NCBI RefSeq assembly: GCF_001276515.1
Contig: NZ_LDVZ01000003.1
Coordinates: 1 to 64,000, forward strand
DNA length: 64,000 bases
Origin: Haemophilus sp. C1
GTDB taxonomy: Bacteria; Pseudomonadota; Gammaproteobacteria; Enterobacterales; Pasteurellaceae
Direction of reading: 5' to 3'
The position numbers and the translations under genes are program-made. Shown piece after piece: positions 51,473 through 59,909 of the stretch (position 1 is its first letter; each line of letters opens with the position of its first letter). Below the pieces are notes generated by a model. The model did not search any database. It was not told the origin of the DNA and saw only the letters and a list, made by a program, of their open reading frames with translations.

Positions 51473-51537
51473 ATGTTTATGTATTACAGATTAAGTAAGA
51501 AAGGGCTAAATGATAATTTAACCCTTTGAAATGGGGA

Positions 51538-52782
51538 TTATTCTACTTCATTTTTTGCTTTCGGTAAAACAAGGTTTAAGATGATAGCAACAATCGCACA
51601 CAAGCTGATACCTTTTAGTGATACGTTACCCACATCTACAAACATATTGCCGATACCAAATGTCATGACGACAGAAATAATACACAGATTACGCGCTTCG
51701 GTAACATCAACTTTGCCACGAATTAAGGTGCTCATGCCCACGACTGCGATTGAACCGAAAACAAGCATCATAATTCCACCCATTACAATCGTTGGAATGG
51801 TTGATAGGAATGCGCCTACTTTTCCACAGAATGAAATCGCAATAGCCCAAACCGCAGCCCAAGTCATAATATTTGGGTTAAAGTTGCGTGTTAGCATCAC
51901 AGCACCAGTAACTTCCGCATAAGTTGTATTAGGCGGGCCGCCCACTAAAGAAGCTGCAGCAGTAGCGACGCCATCGCCTAATAAAGTGTGGTGTAATCCC
52001 GGTTTTTTTAGAAAATCTTTACCTGTTACTGAGCTAATCGCCATAATGCCGCCCACGTGTTCTACGGCAGGGGCAATAGCAATTGGTAACATATAAAGAA
52101 TGGCTTCTAGGTTAAATTCAGGTGCAGTTAATTTTGGTAAGCTAAACCAAGGCGCATCAATAACTGGTTGGAAATTAATTAAACCCAAGAATAAACATAA
52201 AATATATCCCGCAGTAATACCAAACATAATTGGGATGAGTTTCATCAATCCTTTGGCAAACACTGCTACAGATAAAGTAGTGAGAAGTGTTACCATTGAA
52301 ACTAATACTGCATCGTTATACGCATAAGCACTGTTTTTGCCTAAGGACATATCAACTGCCACAGGTGCAAGCCCCATACCAATGATAATGATCACAGGAC
52401 CTACAACTACAGGCGGAAAAAAACGTTGTAGTGCTTCTGCTCCCCGTAATTTTACTAGCGTACTTAAGGCGAAATAGACAAGCCCAGTGAATGCTAAGCC
52501 GCCCATCGTGGTTGCAATTCCCCAAGTTTGTACGCCATATTGAATAGGGGCAATAAAGGCAAAAGATGATGCCAAGAAAATAGGCACTTGCTTGCTTGTG
52601 CAAAATTGGAAGAGTAGAGTGCCAACGCCTGCGGTTAATAATGCCGTATTGGAATCAAGTCCTGTAATTAATGGCACGAGTACTAGCGCACCAAATGCGA
52701 CGAAGAGCATTTGTAGGCCAACAAAAGATTGTTTTAATTTGCTTTGATTTTCCGAAGGGAAAGAAGAAGTTTGGTTTGTCAT
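51538..52782 (-). CDS. uraA: Uracil permease
   Basis: NCS2-family proton-coupled uracil importer. The 414-residue inner-membrane protein has about 14 hydrophobic segments. The NCS2 motif region GGPPNTTYAEVTGAV, with the substrate-binding EHVGG (AIAPAVEHVGGIMAIS), is clearly seen. It is downstream of upp in the same direction, forming the salvage pair upp-uraA, but a terminator-like hairpin separates them. Confidence 0.97.
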   Translation of the reverse strand: MTNQTSSFPSENQSKLKQSFVGLQMLFVAFGALVLVPLITGLDSNTALLTAGVGTLLFQFCTSKQVPIFLASSFAFIAPIQYGVQTWGIATTMGGLAFTGLVYFALSTLVKLRGAEALQRFFPPVVVGPVIIIIGMGLAPVAVDMSLGKNSAYAYNDAVLVSMVTLLTTLSVAVFAKGLMKLIPIMFGITAGYILCLFLGLINFQPVIDAPWFSLPKLTAPEFNLEAILYMLPIAIAPAVEHVGGIMAISSVTGKDFLKKPGLHHTLLGDGVATAAASLVGGPPNTTYAEVTGAVMLTRNFNPNIMTWAAVWAIAISFCGKVGAFLSTIPTIVMGGIMMLVFGSIAVVGMSTLIRGKVDVTEARNLCIISVVMTFGIGNMFVDVGNVSLKGISLCAIVAIILNLVLPKAKNEVE

Positions 52783-52850
52783 TTAGTTTCAACTCTCTGT
52801 TTGAATTAACTTAAAAAGTGCGGTCAGTTTTTCTTGTGTTTCACGCACGG

Positions 52851-52876
52851 AAAAAAGACGGCTTAAATGCCGTCTT
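52851..52876 (-). terminator. Terminator or attenuator between upp and uraA
   Basis: On the minus strand AAGACGGC and GCCGTCTT form an 8-bp stem followed by TTTTTT. It sits in the 104-base gap of the upp-uraA pair. Confidence 0.85.
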
Positions 52877-52886
52877 GTTTTGGGGA

Positions 52887-53513
52887 TTATTTTGTCCCAA
52901 AAATTTTATCGCCCGCATCACCAAGACCCGGAATAATGTAACCTTGTTCATTTAAATGGCTATCAATAGAAGCGCAGTAAAGTTCAATGTCAGGATGTGC
53001 AGCCTCAAGAGCTTTAATTCCTTCTGGTGCAGCCACTAATACTAATACTTTGATATGTTTACAACCTTTTGCTTTTAAAAGATCGAGGGTTGCAATCATA
53101 GAACCGCCTGTTGCAAGCATTGGATCCACCACAATTGCAAGACGTTCTTCTAAATCGCTGGCTAATTTTTGGAAATAAGGGACTGGCTCAAGGGTTTCTT
53201 CATTACGGTAGATACCCACTACACTGATACGTGCGCTTGGTACATGTTCAAGTACACCATCCATCATTCCTAAACCTGCACGTAAAATTGGCACAACCGT
53301 TACTTTTTTACCTTTAATTCGATCGATTTCTACAGGGCCATTCCAACCGTTGATCGTTACTTTTTCAGTTTCTAAATCAGAGGTTGCTTCATAGGTTAAT
53401 AAGCTACCGATTTCTGTTGCCAGTTCACGGAATTTTTTCGTATCAATTTCAGCTTCACGCATCACACCTAGTTTGTGTTTTACAAGTGGGTGTTTTACTT
53501 CAACCAGTTTCAT
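52887..53513 (-). CDS. upp: Uracil phosphoribosyltransferase
   Basis: Salvages uracil to UMP using PRPP. The 208-residue protein has the PRPP-binding loop in [20 protein letters not shown], the [20 protein letters not shown] segment and the uracil-binding C-terminus [22 protein letters not shown] precedes ATG 53513. It is the first gene of upp-uraA. Confidence 0.97.
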   Translation of the reverse strand: MKLVEVKHPLVKHKLGVMREAEIDTKKFRELATEIGSLLTYEATSDLETEKVTINGWNGPVEIDRIKGKKVTVVPILRAGLGMMDGVLEHVPSARISVVGIYRNEETLEPVPYFQKLASDLEERLAIVVDPMLATGGSMIATLDLLKAKGCKHIKVLVLVAAPEGIKALEAAHPDIELYCASIDSHLNEQGYIIPGLGDAGDKIFGTK

Positions 53514-53652
53514 TTTTACTCTCCTTTTGGCTCTTAAAAAACAAATTGACGAATTTTAGATTAAAAACATACAAAATGGTAGAGCTTAATAAAAATATTC
53601 TGATGATTTTATAAATTTGATAGGGAAATTGTGAGGGGAAAACACAATATTT

Positions 53653-55719
53653 TTAAACTGGTCGAATACTCTCTATATCTAATTTTGCATCAAACTCATT
53701 GAGCAGAATTTGTAATTTACTATCTTTTTGCAACTCATTTTGAGCCTTTTCTCGCAATGCTTGATAAATATTACGGCGATATTCAATTGGCGTCGTGACA
53801 TTGCTATCATCAATATTAATTGTTAATCGAATATCTTTACCTTGCAATTTACTCAAAGCTTCAACCAAATTTTTTATGCTTCTGTCTTGGCGTAAATGGG
53901 ATTTTTCTGAATGTAGTCCAAGATTGATTTCATTATCAGTTTTGCTTTGTAAGAAACAATTTAACGCTAATTCTTTGCTAAATCCTGTTACGCCAGAACG
54001 TTCAACTATATCTGCCCACTCATCTTGTTGTTGAGTTTGGGTAATGATTTTTAAACGTAATTCAGGCGTAATATCTTTCAAAATAGCCTGTTTTATATCG
54101 GAAGGACGAACGCCTGTATCGGCTTTAGCAAGTTCTGGATTGCTCCATTCCCAACGATAGGTGTCAGCACTCAAGATTTCTTGCTCATCTTGAGCAATTT
54201 CTACATTATCATCACTTGAATTTTCTTCAGTGGTATTTTCTTGTAGAGCCTGTGCGGCATTTAGTACTGATATAGGCTTTTCTATGTGCTTGGGCTTCGG
54301 CTCAGTCATTTCTCGCACGGGAAGTGCGGTCATTTTTTTATGGGATTTTTCTTCATCCAGTTCTTGGATGTGATGTAAAGTTTCACTTACTACAGCTACA
54401 GATTCAGCTTTTTGAACTTGACGTTCTTGGTTTTCCAGTTGTGTTAAATGTTCAAGCGCATCTAAAGCCGAAAGGCTTGCTAAATTTGGAATGCTCGTTT
54501 TATTTGGTTTTGCTTGAGAATAAGCAGATTTGATACTTTGCGACAGTACCGGAACATCTACATAATTACCTGTATTTTCAACCGCACTTGGCGTTGATGG
54601 TGGTGGAGTAATTGTAGTGTTAGCCTTTGGTACTGCCGTAAGGAACTTTGGGTGGAATGCCAATGCCCTCAATAATGTCATTTCTGCACCAATACGACGG
54701 TTTGGCGCATTTGATAAATCTTTTCTACCAGAAACAATAACTTGATAAAAAAACTGAACATCTTCTGGGGAGATATGTTTGGCTAAAAATGAAAAATGTT
54801 CATTGTCATCTGAAGATTTTTGTGGAAGAAGTTGCATGAGTGCAATTTGATGTAATTTTTCTGCACATTCGCCAAGTAATTTGTCCCAATCGCCTGCCGC
54901 ATCTGCAACTCTTTGCAGTGTTCGCATTAAGAGTTCGCCATTGCCTTGGTGTAAGGCGTATAAAATATCAACAGAATAGTTATCATCAAGCAACCCTAAC
55001 ATATTGTTTACAACACTATTTGTAACTTGTCGGTCGCCCATTGCAATGGCCTGATCCGTTAAACTTAAGCTATCACGAATACTTCCTTGCGCCGCTTTTG
55101 CAAGTTTAACTAATGCAGGCTCTTCAAAAGGAATATTTTCTTGCGTCAAAATATGGGCAAGATGCTGGGAGATTTGGGTTTCATCTAATGCTTTGAGATG
55201 AAATTGTAAACAGCGAGAAAGAATAGTTACAGGTAATTTTTGTGGATCCGTTGTCGCGAGTAAGAATTTTACATATTCTGGCGGTTCTTCCAATGTCTTG
55301 AGCAACGCATTAAATGAATGACGAGATAGCATATGGACTTCATCGATTAAGTAAACCTTAAATCTTCCCACAACAGGTTTATATTGCACGTTATCCAATA
55401 ATTCACGCGTGTCTTCAACTTTTGTGCGAGATGCCGCATCAATTTCAATTAAATCAATGAAATTGCCTTGCTCAATGGCTTTACAATTTTCACATTCGCC
55501 ACAAGGTGTTGCGGTTACCCCGTGAACACAGTTTAATCCTTTTGCAAATAATCTGGCAATAGAGGTTTTTCCTACACCACGCGTGCCAGAAAAGAGATAG
55601 GCGTGATGTAGTCGATTATCTTTTAATCCATTTGCTAATGCCGTGATAATGTGTTCTTGCCCAACGACATCAGCAAATGTTTTTGGTCGCCACTTTCTGG
55701 CTAAGACTTGATAGCTCAT
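53653..55719 (-). CDS. dnaX: DNA polymerase III tau (and possibly gamma) subunit
   Basis: Clamp-loader ATPase that organises the replisome. The 688-residue tau form has an AAA+ module with Walker A (FSGTRGVGKTSIARLFAKGL), a zinc knuckle (CGECENC), a Walker B (YLIDEVHML) and a sensor region, then a linker and a C-terminal domain binding DnaB and alpha. In the linker a seven-A run on the coding strand (54339-54333) is followed by a small hairpin. Slippage either way meets a stop quickly, which could give a gamma-like product of about 462-472 residues. It lies 11 bases after apt. Confidence 0.96.
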   Translation of the reverse strand: MSYQVLARKWRPKTFADVVGQEHIITALANGLKDNRLHHAYLFSGTRGVGKTSIARLFAKGLNCVHGVTATPCGECENCKAIEQGNFIDLIEIDAASRTKVEDTRELLDNVQYKPVVGRFKVYLIDEVHMLSRHSFNALLKTLEEPPEYVKFLLATTDPQKLPVTILSRCLQFHLKALDETQISQHLAHILTQENIPFEEPALVKLAKAAQGSIRDSLSLTDQAIAMGDRQVTNSVVNNMLGLLDDNYSVDILYALHQGNGELLMRTLQRVADAAGDWDKLLGECAEKLHQIALMQLLPQKSSDDNEHFSFLAKHISPEDVQFFYQVIVSGRKDLSNAPNRRIGAEMTLLRALAFHPKFLTAVPKANTTITPPPSTPSAVENTGNYVDVPVLSQSIKSAYSQAKPNKTSIPNLASLSALDALEHLTQLENQERQVQKAESVAVVSETLHHIQELDEEKSHKKMTALPVREMTEPKPKHIEKPISVLNAAQALQENTTEENSSDDNVEIAQDEQEILSADTYRWEWSNPELAKADTGVRPSDIKQAILKDITPELRLKIITQTQQQDEWADIVERSGVTGFSKELALNCFLQSKTDNEINLGLHSEKSHLRQDRSIKNLVEALSKLQGKDIRLTINIDDSNVTTPIEYRRNIYQALREKAQNELQKDSKLQILLNEFDAKLDIESIRPV

Positions 55720-55730
55720 CTAATCCTTAA

Positions 55731-56273
55731 TTAATGACCTTCAAAATTGACGAGTGTATAGCAATCAACGCCTAAATTATTTAAGCGTTTTTCGCCACCT
55801 AATTCAGGTAAATTAATCACAAATGCAGCGTGTTTTACCGCTCCACCTAAACGTTGTACTAATTTTACCGTCGCTTCAACGGTGCCACCTGTTGCTAATA
55901 AATCATCAATGATTAAAACATTGTCACCTTCTGAAATTGCATCAACGTGCATTTCCAAAGTATCTTGACCATATTCTAATTGATAAGATTGAGAAATAGT
56001 TTCACGTGGTAATTTTTTAGGTTTACGTACTAATTCAAAAGGCAAACCTAAGGCTAAAGCTACAGGCGCACCAAAAATAAAACCACGAGATTCAGTTCCA
56101 AGCACTTTGGTAATTCCTTTATCGCGATATTGTTCCACAATAAGATCTATTGTTGCTTTAAAAGCTGCTGGAACTTCTAAAAGGGTAGTAATGTCGCGGA
56201 AGATAATGCCTTCTTTTGGATAGTTAGGAATTGATTTGATAGAAGATTTAATTAAATCAAGTTGTGTAGTCAT
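55731..56273 (-). CDS. apt: Adenine phosphoribosyltransferase
   Basis: Salvages adenine to AMP. The 180-residue protein begins [20 protein letters not shown], with [12 protein letters not shown] and the PRPP loop [20 protein letters not shown]. It directly precedes dnaX, the conserved apt-dnaX order, and the short gap implies one transcript. A terminator ahead of it separates it from the lpdA operon. Confidence 0.97.
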   Translation of the reverse strand: MTTQLDLIKSSIKSIPNYPKEGIIFRDITTLLEVPAAFKATIDLIVEQYRDKGITKVLGTESRGFIFGAPVALALGLPFELVRKPKKLPRETISQSYQLEYGQDTLEMHVDAISEGDNVLIIDDLLATGGTVEATVKLVQRLGGAVKHAAFVINLPELGGEKRLNNLGVDCYTLVNFEGH

Positions 56274-56352
56274 AAATAATGCTCAAAAGTGCGGTAAAAA
56301 AATAAACGTTTTTAGGACGGTATCTTATCATAAAAAAATAAAAAGGTAGGAA

Positions 56353-56381
56353 AATAAAAATCCCCTATTGGGGATTTTTAT
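56353..56381. terminator. Terminator of the aceE-aceF-lpdA operon
   Basis: AAAAATCCCC-TATT-GGGGATTTTTA is a symmetrical intrinsic terminator 51 bases past the lpdA stop. Confidence 0.9.
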
Positions 56382-56431
56382 TTAAGTTTGAATTTACAAT
56401 TTAAGATGAATTAAAACTTCTTAAATAGAAA

Positions 56432-57856
56432 TTATTTTTTCTTTGCTTTTGCATTTGGAAGGTCAGTGATTGAGCCTTCAAATACTTCCGCGGCTAAACC
56501 AACAGACTCGTGTAACGTTGGGTGTGCGTGGATAGTTAATGCGATATCTTCTGCGTCGCAACCCATCTCGATGGCAAGACCGATTTCACCTAATAATTCA
56601 CCACCGTTAGAACCTACGATTGCACCGCCAAGTACGCGATGTGTATCTTTATCAAAGATTAACTTCGTCATACCTTCTGAACATTCAGACGCAATCGCAC
56701 GACCTGATGCTGCCCAAGGGAATTTGGCCACTTCGTAGTTTAAACCTTCTTGTTTACATTCTTTCTCAGTTTTACCTACCCAAGCTACTTCTGGTTCAGT
56801 ATAAGCGATTGATGGAATAACTTTAGGATCGAAGTAGTGTTTTTGTCCCGCAATGACTTCTGCAGCAACGTGGCCTTCGTGAACACCTTTGTGTGCTAAC
56901 ATTGGTTGGCCAACGATATCACCGATTGCAAAGATATGTGGCACGTTTGTACGCATTTGTTTATCAACATGAATGAAACCACGATCATCAACTTCAACGC
57001 CAGCTTTACCTGCATCAATCAATTTGCCATTTGGTACACGACCGATTGCAACTAGAACCGCATCATAACGTTTAGTATCGTTGCATGCTTTACCTTCCAT
57101 TGAAACGTAGATACCGTCATCTTTCGCTTCAACTGCAGTTACTTTGGTTTCAAGCATTAACTTGAATTTTTTCTCGATTTGTTTGGTATAAATTGCAACA
57201 ACATCTTTATCCGCTGCAGGGATAACTTGGTCGAACATTTCCACAACTTCAATTTCTGAACCTAATGCGTGGTAAACCGTACCCATTTCTAAACCGATGA
57301 TACCGCCACCCATAATGAGAAGTTTTTTAGGTACTTCTTTTAATTTAAGTGCATCCGTTGAGTTCCAAATACGCGGATCTTCATGTGGAATAAATGGTAA
57401 TTCAATTGGGCGAGAACCTGCTGCAATAATAGCATTATCAAATTTGATTGTAGTTGGATGGCCATCGCGATCACGTGCGACTAAAGTATTAGGATCAGTA
57501 AATGCAGCTAATCCTTCAACAACAGTAACTTTGCGTGCTTTTGCCATACCCGCTAAACCATCAGTTAATTTAGCGACAACCGCTTCTTTACCTGCACGAA
57601 CCTCATCTAAATCAATTCGTGGCTCGCCAAAGTAAATACCATTTTTACTTGCGTGTTTTGCTTCTTCAATCACTTTTGCTACGTGTAACAATGCTTTAGA
57701 TGGAATACAACCTACATTTAAACATACCCCACCAAGGGTTGAATAACGTTCAACTAATACAGTTTCTAAGCCTAAATCCGCACAACGGAATGCTGCAGAG
57801 TAACCTGCCGGACCTGCACCAAGTACCACTACTTGGGTTTTGATTTCTTTACTCAT
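56432..57856 (-). CDS. lpdA: Dihydrolipoyl dehydrogenase (E3)
   Basis: FAD enzyme that reoxidises dihydrolipoamide for pyruvate dehydrogenase and other 2-oxo acid complexes. The 474-residue protein has an FAD motif (VVVLGAGPAGYSAAFRCADL), the redox-active disulfide GGVCLNVGCIPSK (Cys45, Cys50), a second dinucleotide motif (LLIMGGGIIGLEMG) and the C-terminal catalytic HAHPTLHE. It is the third gene of the pdh operon, with a strong hairpin between it and aceF. Confidence 0.98.
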   Translation of the reverse strand: MSKEIKTQVVVLGAGPAGYSAAFRCADLGLETVLVERYSTLGGVCLNVGCIPSKALLHVAKVIEEAKHASKNGIYFGEPRIDLDEVRAGKEAVVAKLTDGLAGMAKARKVTVVEGLAAFTDPNTLVARDRDGHPTTIKFDNAIIAAGSRPIELPFIPHEDPRIWNSTDALKLKEVPKKLLIMGGGIIGLEMGTVYHALGSEIEVVEMFDQVIPAADKDVVAIYTKQIEKKFKLMLETKVTAVEAKDDGIYVSMEGKACNDTKRYDAVLVAIGRVPNGKLIDAGKAGVEVDDRGFIHVDKQMRTNVPHIFAIGDIVGQPMLAHKGVHEGHVAAEVIAGQKHYFDPKVIPSIAYTEPEVAWVGKTEKECKQEGLNYEVAKFPWAASGRAIASECSEGMTKLIFDKDTHRVLGGAIVGSNGGELLGEIGLAIEMGCDAEDIALTIHAHPTLHESVGLAAEVFEGSITDLPNAKAKKK

Positions 57857-57919
57857 TTTTACCTCGTAAAAACGTTTAAATAATTGACCGCACTTTTTGC
57901 GATCATAATGGATTTGCTA

Positions 57920-57956
57920 AAACGCCCTTTCTTCTAATTAGAAGAAAGGGGCGTTA
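57920..57956 (-). promoter_or_regulatory. Strong hairpin between aceF and lpdA
   Basis: On the minus strand AACGCCCCTTTCTTC and GAAGAAAGGGCGTT pair almost perfectly around TAATTA, followed by TTTT. It begins directly at the aceF stop. It may terminate part of the transcripts or protect an aceEF mRNA 3' end. Confidence 0.8.
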
Positions 57957-59846
57957 TTACATAATCAAACGGCGTAAATCCGCTAATACAGCGCCGATAT
58001 AGCTGATGAATCGTGCACCATCTGCACCATCGATTACACGGTGGTCGAAGGATAATGACATTGGTAGAATTAAGCGTGGCGCAAATTCTTTACCATTCCA
58101 TACTGGTTCCATCGATGATTTAGACACACCAAGGATGGCAACTTCTGGCGCGTTTACGATTGGTGCAAAGTGAGTTGTACCAATACCACCAAGACTTGAA
58201 ATGGTGAAACAGCCACCTTGCATATCAGAAGCAGTTAATTTACCTTCACGTGCTTTTTTCGATACTTCCATTAACTCACGAGAAAGTTCGATAATGCCTT
58301 TTTTGTTCACATTTTTAAACACAGGCACAACTAAGCCGTTTGGTGTATCTACTGCCACACCGATGTTAATGTATTTTTTCAAGATCAGGCGTTGTGCATC
58401 TTCGGTAATTGAGCTATTGAAACGTGGATACGCTTCTAATGCTTTTGCCACCGCTTTCATAATGAACACAACTGGCGTGATTTTTACGCCGAGTTTTTGT
58501 TTTTCTGCTAACGCATTTTGTTCTTTACGGAATGCTTCTAAATCCGTGATATCTGCTTTATCGAAGTGAGTAACATGTGGAATCATGACCCAGTTACGAT
58601 GTAAGTTAGCACCTGAAATTTTGTTGATACGACTTAATTCAACTTCTTCAATTTCGCCAAATTTACTGAAATCAACTTTTGGCCATGGTAATAAGCCTAA
58701 GCCAGCGCCATTTGCTACACCGTTGCTAGCAGCTTGTGCTGTTGCACCGTTTTCATAAGCTTTAACCGCTGTCTTCACATAAGCTTCGATATCTTCTTTA
58801 ACGATACGACCTTTACGACCTGTACCTTTTACTTTATCTAAGTTTACGCCAAATTCACGTGCTAAACGACGAATAACTGGGGTAGCATGCGCATAGCCAG
58901 CACTTGCCACCACTTGTTCTTGACTTAAGCCAGATACATTGCCAGATTGAGCAGGTTGTGCAGCCGGCGCAGGTGATGTAACTTGTGGCGCTGGAGCAGA
59001 TGTTTCTGCAGCTGGCACTGCACCAGCTACTTCAAAGCGCATAATTAATGAACCAGTCGATACTTTATCACCTGATTTCACGAGAATTTCTTTTACTACA
59101 CCGCCGAATGGAGCCGGAACTTCCATTGACGCTTTATCACCTTCAACGGTAATTAATGATTGATCTTCTGAAACAGTATCACCAACGGCAACCATAATTT
59201 CAGTCACATTGACTTCATCGCCACCAATATCTGGCACATTCACATCTTTAATTGCAGATGTTGTGGCTGTTACAGGCGCAGCTGTTTGAGCTGGTGCTGA
59301 TGCAGCAACTGGAGCAGCTGATGCAGTTTCAAATTTCATGATGAGTTTTCCAGTTGAAACTTTATCACCGACATTGATTAAAATTTCTTTTACTACACCT
59401 GCGATTGGTGCCGGAACTTCCATTGAAGCTTTATCGCCTTCAACATTGATGATTGATTGATCAACTTCAACGCTATCGCCCACTTTAACCATAATTTCAG
59501 TAACGTTTACTTCATCAGAACCGATGTCTGGTACGTTTACTTCAATAACAGCCGACGCAGTTGGCGCAGTAGCGGCTACTGGTGCAGCAGGTGCTTCAGC
59601 TACTGGCGCAGTATTTGCAGCTTCTAATACGAGCATTGGGGTGCCAGTTGTGACTTTATCACCGACTTTGACTAAAACCTCTTTAACAACACCCGCTTCT
59701 GGTGCAGGTACTTCCATTGAAGCTTTATCGCCTTCAACGTTAATGATAGATTGATCAACAGAAATGGTATCGCCTACGTTTACCATGACTTCTGTTACTG
59801 TAACTTCATCACTACCAATATCAGGAATTTGAATTTGTTTTGACAT
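57957..59846 (-). CDS. aceF: Pyruvate dehydrogenase E2, dihydrolipoyllysine acetyltransferase
   Basis: Core of the pyruvate dehydrogenase complex, passing acetyl from E1 to CoA. The 629-residue protein has three tandem lipoyl domains, each with the [11 protein letters not shown] site (Lys41, Lys139, Lys238), joined by Ala/Pro-rich hinges, then an E1/E3-binding domain (about 325-360, [20 protein letters not shown]) and the catalytic domain with [13 protein letters not shown] (His602, Asp606). The domain order equals that of E. coli. It is the middle gene of aceE-aceF-lpdA. Confidence 0.98.
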   Translation of the reverse strand: MSKQIQIPDIGSDEVTVTEVMVNVGDTISVDQSIINVEGDKASMEVPAPEAGVVKEVLVKVGDKVTTGTPMLVLEAANTAPVAEAPAAPVAATAPTASAVIEVNVPDIGSDEVNVTEIMVKVGDSVEVDQSIINVEGDKASMEVPAPIAGVVKEILINVGDKVSTGKLIMKFETASAAPVAASAPAQTAAPVTATTSAIKDVNVPDIGGDEVNVTEIMVAVGDTVSEDQSLITVEGDKASMEVPAPFGGVVKEILVKSGDKVSTGSLIMRFEVAGAVPAAETSAPAPQVTSPAPAAQPAQSGNVSGLSQEQVVASAGYAHATPVIRRLAREFGVNLDKVKGTGRKGRIVKEDIEAYVKTAVKAYENGATAQAASNGVANGAGLGLLPWPKVDFSKFGEIEEVELSRINKISGANLHRNWVMIPHVTHFDKADITDLEAFRKEQNALAEKQKLGVKITPVVFIMKAVAKALEAYPRFNSSITEDAQRLILKKYINIGVAVDTPNGLVVPVFKNVNKKGIIELSRELMEVSKKAREGKLTASDMQGGCFTISSLGGIGTTHFAPIVNAPEVAILGVSKSSMEPVWNGKEFAPRLILPMSLSFDHRVIDGADGARFISYIGAVLADLRRLIM

Positions 59847-59909
59847 TTTTTTGTTCCTTTTAAAGTGCGGTCATAAAACACGATGTTTTTTGACCGCAGT
59901 TTTCATCAA

